A stretch of 64,000 nucleotides of DNA, from the NCBI GenBank assembly GCA_020055645.1, contig CM034546.1, forward strand, positions 69,688,001-69,752,000, given 5' to 3'. Below, piece after piece: positions 45,727-57,606 of this stretch; position 1 is the stretch's first letter, and each line of letters starts with the position of its first letter. The position numbers and the translations under genes were made by a program. The DNA is from Tomocerus qinae. Lineage: Eukaryota; Arthropoda; Collembola; Entomobryomorpha; Tomoceridae. The notes beneath the pieces are model-generated. The model worked only from the letters and a program-made list of their open reading frames with translations, did no database searches and had not been told where the DNA came from.

Positions 45727-48700
45727 ATGTCTTCGTCTACATGGCAGAAAATACTTGATCTCGGTCAAGAAGAGAGAAATGAAATTTTCCAACTTTACGA
45801 CGACCATAAATTTCCAGTTGTTATACGACAAGATTTTGCTTGTTTCATTGAAGATAATTGGTCAGTAATAATATTTAAAATATTTTCGTAAATGGTGTCG
45901 ATTCACTAGTATTCATTACACCATGCAGCCCTTTTCAACCGACTAGAAAGTTACTTTGAAGCACTGTAGTATTTTTCTCTTGTTATTGATATTATTATCG
46001 GGCGCTTTGAAACCTTGCCAGGGACAAAACCTTTGGATAAACTATTAAAATTTATTGTTAACCTGCGGGTCATAAAACACTGGCGACGAGCCACGATGAC
46101 TATATAGTCTTATTAATGATTAAGTTATTGATGAAGTCCATTTGTATTACATCCTATTATCTTATCTTTCAGGGCACCATTCTTATCTTCCAATGATCAA
46201 TGTGTTGGCAATTCCCATGATCATCAACCTTATGTGGAATGGACTAGAACGTTTCAGCAGAATTTAATCGAAATAATAAATTCGCAAATGGAAACTAATG
46301 TGAAATCCCATGCAATATTTAGTCAAGCGAAAAAGAACATATCAAAGGTTTGTTTTGTCAATACTAAAAACGTTACACTATAGCGTAAATTATTGTAGCT
46401 ATAGTTTAGTTTCAACCTCAAAATCATCACTGTTGACAAGATATTATATGTATTGACCCCCATTGTATTATTATTGCGTACTTATAAACCATGGCAACAA
46501 AGGATTTCTGGAAAACAATACAGACGAACTAATTGATTTTATTCCATTGTTATCAATCACGCAATCCGATTTTAATTTGTTTTTGAACAATGGCTATTGT
46601 ACTATTGTTTATCAAACAAAGAGTCCTCTCGCAGCCAGCAGCTAGCTAGAACGACTGAGCGAGCTCATTGTTTGGTGAACAAAAACCATTTTTCAAAAAC
46701 AAATCGGATTGCGTGGTTGATAACACAATGAAATAAAGCAATTAGTGCATCTGCATTGTTTTCGAGAAATCCTTTGTTGTCGATGTGAGATAATACTACA
46801 CTGTTCAAAAGAGAAATAAAGCGATGTCAAAAGATTATGATAAACACAGTTTTAATTGGTATTCGTGAATCTTAAATTGATTTATTGAAATAATATTTAT
46901 TGAACCTTTAGATTGAGGCTGGAAAACTTTTCAAAGTCCTAAAGTTTTGTCTCACAAAGGAAAGAGAGTTGTTAACAATGCACAATCATTTTATTTACGC
47001 CAATTTGAAGAATTTCCTAGCAAACAAAATGACAATGGAGCATCACAATAAGGAGCGAGAAAAGCGTCTGTCCAAAAATAAAACAGGTATTTTTTAATGT
47101 TACAAGTAGTACGAAATATTCGAAGCTCCCAATTATAATTATATTGTTTTATTAGAAAATCCTCTTCGTGTACTTGCTCAGGTAATTCTCATTTATTTAC
47201 TTTTATTGCTATCTTAAAACACTATTCTATTCTTTTGTCTATTTCGTTTATATAAGAGGTGATCTACAAAGTACATACTATAACTAGGATAAGTGTTCAG
47301 ATCCAACAGATACAACATTAAACGTTCACTTTATCGAAATAAGTTTGAATATTTTATGTAATTAGCTCATTCAAATGTATTAAAAAAGGTATTGAATACC
47401 TCAATTTGTGAAAGGTCCTACAAAATAATACGGGCGAACAGATCCAGGCGCGTATACATCCAGATAATATATGACCAAGGGGGGCAAACCAAAGTAAATT
47501 GGTTAAAATTATGACATACAAAATTTTTTGAATTTTTACCTATTTTTTACAAAAAAATCGTCTTTTTCTAGGAATTTAGGGGGGCTCGAGCCCCAGGCCC
47601 CCGTCTGGATACGTGCCTGTCCCTTAATTCCCAGAAAAAGATTCAAAAATGGTTATAAACCCAAAAATTTTCCATAACTTTACCAATATATTTCGGTGTG
47701 CACCCCTTGGTCAAATTCCTGGATACGGACCTGGGACAGAAATATCATGAACATTGAAGTGCCCTCTTTTTCAAACCTTTGCCTATGTCTGGACACTTAT
47801 TACTTATTATATACTAGGTCACTGTTTCAAACTACGCTATTTACATATATAACAAATTTGTACTCTTTTTTGTTAGTTATTGGAAGAAAATGTAACTGAA
47901 ATTTTAAAACTTCAAAAAGTCGTTGTGACAAACATCAGCCACTGGAAAGTACTCCCAACTTCTGTGGAGAGGGAAGAAAAAGCATCAATTGGACAACTTC
48001 AAAAATGGTGTGAATTAATGGTAGAGGTTTTCATTGCTTTCGATAAACAGCTCCATTTTTACAATTCCATCCCAGATGACAACTGGATTCAGACAATCAA
48101 AAATAAAAAACTCCGGGTAATTACAACCTGTTTAGTGGTTCATAATTTGCTAAATTTTTAAATTTTTAGTTAATTTATAAAAACAATGATAATTTGAGAT
48201 ATAAAATGTTTTACGTTTATTTAAGGCTGTCTCGTCGATGAGCAAAACATTGATAATACATCCCCTGTGAAGAATAAAAAAGTTATCCTCTTTTTTAAAA
48301 CATGTACCACATATTTTGTGAAGGCTTAACGTGGCCCTGTTCCCCTAATTGTCCCTGCATTTTTCATAATTTAATAGTCAATGGAGTGGGAGAAATGCAT
48401 GGGAATTTGAAAAACTTGTCTCGTTCTCTGTTTTGTAAAAATATTAAGAAATAGGGCCAGGGTAAGCCTTGCAGAATTTTGTGCGCTATTTTTCTGATAC
48501 TACATTTTAAAATCAGTTGCCCCCAATTAGGGGTTATCAATGTTTTGTATTTTTCCTATACTTTCCTTGCGGTTACACTAGACTAGACTGCCAATTTTTA
48601 CAACGGGGAGGAAGGGAGCCAATTTAATAATTAATCATATTTTTCTGACTGGGTTTGTTTATTATCATATGCATCCCGTAGTAAAATTATTAATTTTTGC

Positions 48701-51700
48701 TCGTTGCTAACCAACCGTATTATATCTAGGCAGCCTTAAGTCTGAATATTTCATTCCTTTTTTCCATTGTCATTAAATGGGAAATTGCAATTCTGTTTTA
48801 GGTGGAAATATCATTACAGGAGCTTCTGAATTCCACGCTGGTAATTGAAAAGCAACAAGAGCAAATATTATCAAAAAATGCAAAAATAAATGATATGGTG
48901 GTTCGTCATCTTTGTCTTCATAAAGTGTTGCCAAGCACTTTTAAAATGGAATCTAAAGTTAGATTGTATGAGCTGGACGAAAACGCCAATGGATTATTGC
49001 TCAAAGGAAAACTCATTGATTCTGAGGGGGATAAAACTTTAACGTAAGAACCTTATAAAGCTAGTCAAATTTATTATAATAACATAATTTAAGAATAGAG
49101 CGGATGAGGCGCCCATTCTAGGATGGGATCTGATGTGGTCTTTTAATCTTGCTGAGTTTTTGTTTTTTCCCCAGTATTGTCCAGGATTTGACGCCCTATA
49201 AAATTCCCTTAATTTTGGAAGTTCCTCTTACTAAGGACAAAGAGGGTGAAGCCTATTGGGCACGCTTCAGTGGTTGTAAATTTACACAAGGGGAGCGTGG
49301 ACAAAAAAGAACGAACGGAAAACTAGTAATGGAAGCTAAAAGCCATTTCTATTTCAAGCTACAACTGAAAAAGTGCGAATATTTCAACGAGCTCAGCATT
49401 GGAGTAACCTCTTCGCCATTTATCATCACTAGCCATGGATGCCAAACTCCCAAGACGTCAGGCAAAGTTTTTTGGGACAATTTGGTTGCAAAGCTTCCTA
49501 ATCGTGGAAATGACATTCCTAAAAGTGTCCCTCTAAATTTGCTACTTGATATGCTGGAAGAAGAATTCAAATCTAAAACTGGTAGACCATTGACTTCAGA
49601 ACAGGTTGATTATCTGAAAAATAAATTGGTTCGACCCCGTGAAGCACCCAGTCAATGGATAGGAGGGTTTGACTAAATTCTAACTAAGTATCTAAATGTA
49701 TTACACATTTAAACACAAGTGAAGTGATATAATTTTCTTCATTGCAGAGAACTTCAAATATTGGAAGACGATTTTTGGAAAAACAAAATGATCTATCGAA
49801 ACAGACCATTAGACTTCAGCTTCTACTCTTGGTTTTATGGCATACTTGACCTAATTGAAACGTGCGTAAAAGATATTTGGACAGACAAGCGTCTGCAAGC
49901 CTGCATGTTAGGTTTTATGCCTAGATCATGCACAGAAAATAGGCTCATAGGGTGTCCCCCAGGTACTTTTGTAACAAGATTTTCTGAATCTACATTTGCC
50001 GCTCTAACTATTAGCTATGTTGGTGAAGGTATGTTAAACAGTAAAAAGGTTATTCAATTTAATATCCATTTTGTGCTTGAATGTTATCACAGTTGATTAA
50101 CACTCAAGTCATTTCATTATGCTTTAGATGGAAAAGATATTGGTACCACTGTTCCAATCACCAAACAAGAATTACAACACTTTCTGATTCCAAAAACGTT
50201 TTTAAAGCACGCATTTTCAGAAAAGGTCATAGGAATACAAGATGTGACATTTGTGTACAATGGTCGCAACTCTGAACCTTTCAACAGCTTACATAAAGAA
50301 GATGCATTCGAAGCACATCGTCTTAGTCCCAAAGAAAGATGCGACAAAAGCAATTATTCTGACTATCGTTATTTTCGAACGATAGAAAGGTACACTTTGA
50401 TACACTTTTTTAACGCCTGCTATGATATTAATGCACTAGAATGCAATTAATTCAAACTCATAACATTATAGAATTGAAAGACCTCATGAACGTGGTCTTT
50501 CTCTTGATAATGCTGTTCTAAACAGTCTACTATCTACTACTACTACCTGCAATTTCGTCCAGGCATCTGCATCTTCCAACATGGAGTATTATTATTTTAT
50601 TTCCATATTATTCCTATCTTCTAAACTAAATTTTAACAAAATTTTACTTAATGGAGCTTATGCCTAATCTGGATAATTTTAATTAATATTGGTACTAATA
50701 TCCTCATCGTCCAGCCACAACATATATATTCTAACTCCAAACTAAAACGCCTTCTTAGGAATTAAATTAAAAAACAAATTTCTCAAATTGGAATAGTACT
50801 ACTAATTATATTATGTAAAATATTGTCGAAGTTGTAATTTAATGCAACTAAAAATAATCAAAAAATATATACCTAAAAGATACATATTGACATCATCAGA
50901 AGGTAAAATCTGCAAATTGTAAAATGGGGGGGAGACTGCATTTTGTATAGTATTAATTATTATAGTAATTTATGAAATTGCTTGTAATTTCAAAATTGAA
51001 TTTACTATTACCAAAATTTACTTTGTAATTGAATTAATTTTTCTTATGATATGCTTAAGAACATCTTATTGCAGAGTTTTTGATTATTTCTAGAATGGAA
51101 ATGGATAATCTTAACCAGTATGGCCAATCCTCGAACCGGGGTTTACACTTCGGTCTTGATGTTTTTCGTACTGACCAAATTCCTCACGAATCAACACAAT
51201 CTATCACAGCGTATGTTTATTTATAGCTTTTCTACACGGATTATTTTATGTTTCAGTCTATCTGGAATGCGAATGGAAATATCTTTAGAAGTACCTCATA
51301 TTTTGTGAAGGCTTATATCGTGGTCCTGTTCCCCCAAAGTCCCTGAACTTTTCATAGTTTAACAGTTTATCGAGTGGGAAAGATGCATCAGAATTGGACA
51401 AACTCGTCTCGCATATAAGTATAATAATGCCCGTAGCAACATGGCGGATGGTACATACCTCTGACTTGTGGTTCAGGAAAGTTTGAAGTTTCCAAGAAGT
51501 TTTGAATTATAGCGTTGGCGATAAATCATGTTTTCCCGCTTACGTTAAAATTCAAAATGTATTAAATGTTTTTATATTTCGGAGCCACAAAAGTCCGAAA
51601 TATTCACCTTTCGTCACCTTTTGAAAATTTTGAATACTTTTGGTAAATAAGTACAGGCTATGCTATAATCATAAGTATGAAGTAGTACACATAAAAGCGT

Positions 51701-54137
51701 ATGTTCAAGCTACCCCGTTATATTAATTACCATTAAAAGTTTAAAAATCAGCACAATTAGGGGGCGGAGCAAGTTCCCTTGCCTGATTGGGTCACCTTCG
51801 AAACAAACTTAATATATTCTAGTCTATTCTAGTATCAAATTTTTGATCACTTATGATATCTCTATTGTTTGCGTCATTCAGGTTTGATCAATCTTTGTTG
51901 GAAAATTGTCCATATCAGCAACTTGATGGTCAATACAACGTTCGCAAAAACACTTTGGCTCCATTCCAGGAGACATTTGAATTCAATTTAATTAACCCTT
52001 TTATTATCTTTGGAAACGAAGCGTAAGATTTTTCATATCTCCGATTGTTGTTTAACAATATAAAGCATTCTTACCACGATTTATTTCATTTTAGGATGGA
52101 AGTACCACAACAAACAGGGTCATTGCATACTCCGTGTTCTTCCTTGCCATCAGAATTGACCCAAAATAACAGTATGCTGACAATGACACAAGAGGACCAG
52201 TGAGTTCAATAACTTTTATGAAATTATGACCGCATTTATCGATTTACCAATTCCTATACACATTATATTTTTACTTGTACTGCACGGTATCTGGAGAGAT
52301 AGATGGCAATATATACTTACATTACATACGCAGCATAAGTTTCCAATTAGATACCCGCAACCTTGAACAACCGTTTACTTTAACTTTTAAAATTTTCCAA
52401 ACTGAATAATAAACAATTGGACAGGCCCATTGGCAAATACAGATGAGGTATACACATGCAACTTCATGATCGGCGATCCGATCCGAACCGAGTCGCTATC
52501 ATTCAACAATTTAAGCGATCCGATCCGATCCGAGTCGCTGTAGTTCAAAAATTTAAGCGATCCGATCCGATCCGATCCATAGCTAATGTAAAATGTAATC
52601 GATCCGAACCGAACCTCCAAAATAATTTTAGCGATCCGAACCGATCCGATCCGACCCAACAAAAAAAATTTACCGATCCGAACCGAGTTGCTGTCATTCA
52701 AAATTTTGAGCGATGCGATCCGAACCGAACCAGTCCTCCAGAAAAATTCGAGCGAACCGATCCGAACTATGGTTCGGATCGGGTTCGGATCGCTAAAACA
52801 GCGAACATCGATTTGCAATGCCGAACCTCCAAAAAGCTTTTTAATTAATACATGATTTACAGCATAGAACTGTGAACTGCGACCGACTACAATCTACAAC
52901 TGCTTAATGTCATTTTGTCATAATGACTTATTTAACGTAAATGCTGCGCCACTTCTAATTTTTAATCCAACTAAATTTTTCTATTACAATTATTTACATC
53001 GATGTATTTTATTTTGCCATTTGCTATTATATTTTGATACTCTTATAATACTGGACAAATTGGGGACTAAGGGGGTGCAGTCTGTTACGAATACAGGTTG
53101 GTAGAGAGTATCTGCCTATCTTAGTTTATACAAAAGATTATCGAGTGTATCCGATCTTCTAAAAAATTGTTCAGCGAACCGATCCGATCCGAGTCGCTGG
53201 TATTCAAAAATTTCAGCGAACCGATCCGATCCGAACCAGAGCAAATACAAAATGTAATCGATCCGAACCGATCCTCCAAAACAATTTTAGCGATCCGAAC
53301 CGATCCGATCCGGCCCAACAAAAAAAATTTTACCGATCCGAACCGATCCGATCCGGCCCAACAAAAAAAATTTTACCGATCCGAACCGATCCGATCCGGC
53401 CCAACAAAAAAAATTTTACCGATCCGATCCGAGCTGCTGTCATTCTAAAATTTAAGCGATCCGATCCGAACCGAACCAGTCCTCCAGAAAAATTCGAGCG
53501 AACCGATCCGATCCGAACCGTGGTTCGGATCGGATCGCTAAAACATCGAACCTTTCCGGATCGCCGATCATGAAGTTGCATGTCTGTATGAAAGACGTAC
53601 TGTCGAGTTTTTTTTTAAATGATAATAATGACCTCTGATAACCCCAAGTTGCTCCGCCCACAGCAAATATCTTTTCATGAGTATGTAAACATAAACAATG
53701 ATTTAAATTTAGCTTCCATGGTTTTCATGTAAAAAATACTGAAAAATACAATAGTAAACGATAATATTGTTGTTATCGGAACCCGATGTAAATCTAAAAT
53801 ATGCGATGTTACATGTAATTTGCTGTGAATATCTGAAGTATAGTACTTAAGAAAGTAACCGTGGCCAAAAGGTTATTAGAGGTCATTATTATCATTTTAA
53901 AAAAACTCGACAGTACATGAAATTTAAGAATCCAATGTAGGAAATTCAAATATTTATAGTCGTACACCATGAGAAAATGGAATATGCATAAGAAAGTAAT
54001 TACAAATGAATTTTTTCTAAATCCCATTATTTTGATTAAATGTGATAGGGATACTGGATTCTCATTTCCTGATATTATTTAGGACAATTTACCATTCACC
54101 ACCAACAACCGTAACAAGAAAAGGCCTTATATCCTAA
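45727..54137 (+). CDS. STAT: STAT transcription factor
   Basis: Thirteen exons join in frame to 814 aa: 45727-45860, 46173-46347, 46912-47086, 47156-47181, 47877-48116, 48802-49043, 49175-49666, 49748-50028, 50128-50389, 51094-51210, 51882-52022, 52095-52199 and 54083-54137. Order: STAT interaction domain (FPVVIRQDFACFIEDNWAP), helical coiled-coil region, immunoglobulin-like DNA-binding domain (NSTLVIEKQQEQIL, KVFWDNLVAK), linker (FSFYSWFYGILDLIE), SH2 domain with phosphotyrosine-binding Arg572 in GTFVTRFSES, and a polar tail. Family role: latent cytoplasmic factor activated by JAK tyrosine phosphorylation, dimerising through SH2-pTyr and entering the nucleus. The usual GYVKP-type acceptor Tyr after the SH2 is not obvious; NYSDYRYF and NQYGQ are candidates. 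Exon 4 is only 26 nt. The exon 7 donor (GGTTTGAC) is weak. Confidence 0.93.
46494..46782. repeat. Foldback MITE in a STAT intron
   Basis: The arm beginning CAACAAAGGATTTCTGG and running through ATCACGCAATCCGATTT to TTTTTGAACAATGG at about 46612 returns inverted to CCTTTGTTGTCG at about 46782. Arms are about 110 bp and roughly 85-90 per cent alike by eye. It lies in the intron 46348-46911. Confidence 0.85.
47447..47626 (+). mobile_element. GTATCCAG-family MITE, copy in STAT intron 4
   Basis: Left end CAGGCGCGTATACATCCAG, right end CTGGATACGTGCCTG, near-inverted 15-bp termini. The body has GGGGGGCAAACC, an A-rich tract, AAAAATCGTCTTTTTCT and a C-rich block before the right end. It sits head to head with a second, inverted copy (47627-47740). 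Confidence 0.75.
47627..47740 (-). mobile_element. GTATCCAG-family MITE, inverted partner copy
   Basis: On the minus strand it starts CAGGTCCGTATCCAGGAATT, then ACCAAGGGGTGCACACC, an A-rich body and TCTTTTTCTGGGAATTAAGG. It abuts the preceding copy with no spacer, so the pair forms a larger inverted structure. Flanks GAACAGAT and GGACAGAA could be a degraded 8-bp duplication around the pair. Confidence 0.6.
48221..48739. repeat. TTAA-flanked foldback element in a STAT intron
   Basis: The ends are TTTAAGGCTGTCT and AGGCAGCCTTAA, each with TTAA on the outer side. Inner matches such as AACATTGATAATACATCCCC versus GGGGTTATCAATGTT support a partly self-complementary element. It contains copy A (48313-48426) of a repeat also found at 51295-51415. 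Confidence 0.6.
48313..48426 (+). repeat. Dispersed intronic repeat, copy A
   Basis: ATTTTGTGAAGGCTTAACGT, then CCTGTTCCCC, TCCCTG, TTTTCATAATTTAA and CTTGTCTCG, in the same order and spacing as copy B at 51295-51415. The two copies sit in different introns of the same STAT gene, same orientation. Confidence 0.75.
51295..51415 (+). repeat. Dispersed intronic repeat, copy B
   Basis: Reads ATTTTGTGAAGGCTTATATC, CCTGTTCCCC, TCCCTGAAC, TTTTCATAGTTTAA and ACTCGTCTCG. Matches copy A (48313-48426) over about 115 bp at roughly 75-80 per cent by eye. Located in the intron 51211-51881. Confidence 0.75.
52454..53583. mobile_element. 1.1-kb GATCCGAACC-rich element in the last STAT intron
   Basis: Bounded by perfect 26-bp inverted repeats (52454-52479 and 53558-53583, starting ACATGCAACTTCATGATC). 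The interior is two related halves (about 52480-52830 and 53160-53557) built from dozens of CGATCCGA and GATCCGAACC blocks, separated by about 300 bp of ordinary AT-rich sequence. In the right half a unit of about 63 bp with GGCCCAACAAAAAAAATTTT is repeated three times. The periodic sequence opens reading frames of up to 143 codons on both strands with repetitive SDPNRSDP-type translations; these are artefacts of the repeat. No clear target duplication. Confidence 0.85.
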
Positions 54138-54572
54138 CCAATGAGAAGGTAATTAATGCCATCAAAGCAGTAATGAGTAAGTCTATGAACCAACTACTTA
54201 CACTCTGCAAAAGATTTTTACAACATTTTAATTAACATTTAGTTTCTAGTTTCTATAAATCTGACGAAACAGGTGTAAATATCCCCATACAAATGTGTTG
54301 AAAATAAAAATGTAATCCATACTTATGCCGTGATGATAGCAATAAAACATTATCAAAATAAAACGTAAGGCAATGAAAAGCTTGGATTCTTTCAGTAAAA
54401 TGATGTTTAACAATGAACATGACATTTGGTCTTTCCAGGTTTTTTTAGAGTTACTTTCCAATGTCAAATGTTTAATCTGTTGTAAATTGCACTTAATGGT
54501 AAAAACGATAAATTATGACAATTCATTCAGCAATTACACCAAGACACATTGCAATAAGTTTTGGCTAGATTA
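54138..54572. other. STAT 3' flank
   Basis: 3' untranslated and intergenic sequence after the STAT stop codon. AATAAA strings lie near 54301 and 54343. No gene. Confidence 0.4.
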
Positions 54573-54911
54573 AGGCTGCGGGATCTCGTTGCCTCAATTG
54601 CCCCCGTTGCCACTGTTGCCTCCGTTGCCCCTAGTTTAGCCACTTAACCTATTATCTTTGCCATTTGCTTCCCGTTACTATTTCTGCCTCTTTTGTGACC
54701 TAACCTAATAAAAATAAGCATATTACTTGCTTGTTAGGTTTTAACAATAAAACAGTTTATTTTTTATTAGGTTAGGTCAAAAAAGAGGCAAAAATAGTGG
54801 CGGGAAGCAAAAGGGACAATATATATTAAAGTAATGGTTAAGTGGCTAAACTAGGGGCAACGGGGGAGGGGGCAATTGAGGCAACGAGATCCCGCTGCCT
54901 AAATGCAGCCT
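54573..54911. repeat. Foldback MITE with long terminal inverted repeats
   Basis: The left arm runs from AGGCTGCGGGATCTCGTTGC through CAATTGCCCCCGTTGCC, GCCACTTAACC, GCTTCCCG and TTTTGTGACCTAACC. All of these return inverted on the right (GGTTAGGTCAAAAAAGAGGC, CGGGAAGC, GGTTAAGTGGC, GGCAATTGAGGCAACG). The right tip carries an extra CTAAATGCAGCCT. About 340 bp, arms about 130 bp. The TTAAGGCTG-type end resembles the element at 48221-48739. Confidence 0.85.
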
Positions 54912-55499
54912 AAGTTTTAATGTTCTTTTTTATCTAAAATACATAAATACAGATATACAGATATTCATCACTGCATTTAGTGATGTACTATTTTAGTGAT
55001 GAATATCTTCATGGTACGAAGGATCCCACCATCAAATTCACTTAAAATCTGGAAACACACTAGATGTCGATGGTAATACAGATATTGGGAATTAATCTTC
55101 TTCCAATATAATCGCAAACTAGAAAAAATTTCCCTACCTATGCAATAATATCTATATATAGTAAGTAGGAAAAATTTAAATTTTACCGCGTTGATACAAG
55201 AAGTCATTATTAAGTAGCGGAGCTGCTTTATAGGAATGACTGATTTGTCTGTCTGTCCGTCCGTCCATCAGGACGATAGCTCAAGAACGGTTTATGAGAT
55301 AATCAATTCAAACTTTCTGAACGTACTCTAGAGATAAAAACTGAGGTAAATTTTGAATATGGTTAACATCGGAAACACCCCCTGTGGTGTGGTTCAATAA
55401 TTATATCTAAATGTTCAGTGAGAAGTGAAAGCACAATGAAACAATCATCAAATATATAATCGCAGACTTTAAAAAATCAACCATCTATGTATGTATGTA
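54912..55499. other. Intergenic
   Basis: AT-rich, with a CTGTCTGTCCGTCCGTCC run near 55240-55266 of the type found in many arthropod repeats. No gene recognised. Confidence 0.4.
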
Positions 55500-57606
55500 T
55501 GGTAGGGAGAATCTAGGGAACGTGCACATATTACGTAACGCAAAATTCCCTCCCCCATGCATAACGCAACGCTGACTACACACGTAAAATATGCACGTTC
55601 CTTAAAAGCAAAATACGCATGCGCATGCATGCCTACTTCCTCTTAACCCCTGAATGAGTCGTTTCAAAATATTATACATCAAAACATAATAGAAATTTAC
55701 ATAGGATGATTATTGGTGACTAGTATCATTTAAATGCCATTTATCCATTTAGAACAGCATGTAAATTACCTACCCACTAATAGAGTTTAACTAATAGCAA
55801 ATTTGAAAATTGTGTTTAAATGAAAGATAAACATTATCTCATTGGCGTCCACCTCAGAATTACATGAAAGCTTTCGACGAAGATCAAGTTTTGACACTAA
55901 AGGAGATTTATAAGGATTTAGAGTGGAACATTCAAATGAAATTTTTTAATTAATATTTTAGTACAAGGAAAAATAATTTAGAGGATTTTTGGGGTAATAC
56001 AAGATTTTTAGGAACAGTTAAATTGTAAAATGTTGGTTTGAGTGTTTAATGACAAAAACTAAGCACTAAAAATGCGTTATTGTTGTGAAAATTATTTGAG
56101 TAACGTGGTAGATATTAAATAGAACTATTTTGAACATAATCAAACAACTTATTGGCGGATGTCGGGTAATTTGAACAATTGACCGCTAATTTTTGACCCT
56201 GTGATTTTGTGTAAACGACAGGAAAATGTACATTTGTTCATTGGTAACCAGATTGTGAATATCTTAACTACAATCCCATGTTCATTTGGTATTTGGGGCA
56301 AATAGTGGCTTTTTAAAACTGTAGTCAAAGTTTACGACTTTGGTAAAGACTATAGTAAATTCTCATTTAGTGTGTATTGACATTGGCCCGAAAATAGAAT
56401 TGAATCTCATTGAGCCAGAACTATGTACACAAAGTCTAGGCCTTATAGCTCCTAAACGGAGGCTGCTACGGAAATGAGGCGACCACCATTGGAAAGAGCA
56501 ATAACCTAAAAATGAAATGGGCTATAAGAATATTTTTATTGAGCTGCATTTTGCAATTTAAAAATCAAAAAGTCGAAGGCCAAAACTCAATGTTAAATTT
56601 TCCAAATAAACATAAAATTCCTTTTAATTAATTAAATCTGTTCGTCGGTTTTCGATGATTGCTTGCAACGATTGCAACGATTTGCAAGAGGAGTTCATTA
56701 AAAATTTTTGGGAAGAAAGAAGGGAGTGAAGGATTTCCCTTGAAAAACGTCTTGAAGATTTCAGCTCGTTAAAAATGCGCATTTAAAGACGAGAAAAAGA
56801 TGTTTTCAAGGAAAATTCTTTGGAAATTCCTTGAAATTCGAAAACGAAATCATTTTCTCGTCAGTCTTAAAGGAATTTAAACGCTACTTTGAGGTTACAC
56901 TCGCTGTTGATTCTTTAAGTTGGTCCATTTCGCTCCCAAAGGTCAATTAATGGTGTTTAACTCATGAGAAGGTTAACAATTTAAGTAAAATGGCCACTAA
57001 ACTTCAAGAAGACAGTCGAAAAACAGTTTTAATGAATTCGTCTTGCAATTCGGCTTGCAAATCGTGTGGAAGGTGTTGCAAAAAATCAACGAAAGACGAC
57101 GAACAAATTTAATAGTTAAAGGGAATTTAACACTGAATTTTGGCCTTCGACTTCTTCATTTTTAATTTGTAAAACGTAGCTCAATAAAATTATTCGTATA
57201 GCCCATTTTAATTTTAGGTTATCCCTCTTTCCAATGGTGGTCATCTCATTTCCGTAGCAGCCTCCGTTCAGGAGCTATAAGGCCTAGACTTTGTGTACAT
57301 AGTTCTGGCTCACCTTGTACATAAACCGACACGGATACCGAAACATATTCAAAATTATATATGTGCATGTTCGACGTCGTGTTTATATTATAGGATGACA
57401 CGACTCATTTCGGTGGTTTAGAGGAAATGGGCTTGCGAATTTTGCTTTTATGGAATGTGCATCGTGCATATATTACGTGAGCTGTTGATGGGAGGAAGAG
57501 GTTCTCAAAACTGTTGCAGTCTTGCAGTCAGCAAGCACTTACGTTATATATGGGGAAATGGGTTTTGCGTTACATAATATATGCAGGTTTCCTAAGCTCT
57601 CCTACC
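55500..57606. mobile_element. 2.1-kb element with long imperfect inverted ends
   Basis: The left end (55500-55600) carries GGTAGGGAGAATCTAGG, GTGCACATATTACGTAACGC and CCCTCCCCCATGCATAACGC. The right end (about 57500-57606) gives on the minus strand GGTAGGAGAGCTTAGG, CTGCATATATTATGTAACGC and CCATATATAACG. No transposase frame is visible; the centre is occupied by another foldback (56411-57312). A non-autonomous DNA transposon invaded by a second element is the simplest reading. Confidence 0.7.
56411..57312. repeat. Nested 0.9-kb foldback element
   Basis: The left arm starts TGAGCCAGAACTATGTACAC and runs about 280 bp through AGTCTAGGCCTTATAGCTCC, GAGGCTGCTACGGAAATGAG and GTCGAAGGCCAAAACTCA. 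The right arm ends GTGTACATAGTTCTGGCTCA with all these blocks inverted. The loop of about 340 bp has no coding frame. Arm similarity is around 85-90 per cent by eye. Confidence 0.88.

Noticed and set aside
52387-52848. Long open frames on both strands (130-143 codons) with SDPNRSDP-like translation
   Set aside because: They arise because the GATCCGAACC motif has no stop codon in several frames; composition is purely repetitive and both strands are open at once.
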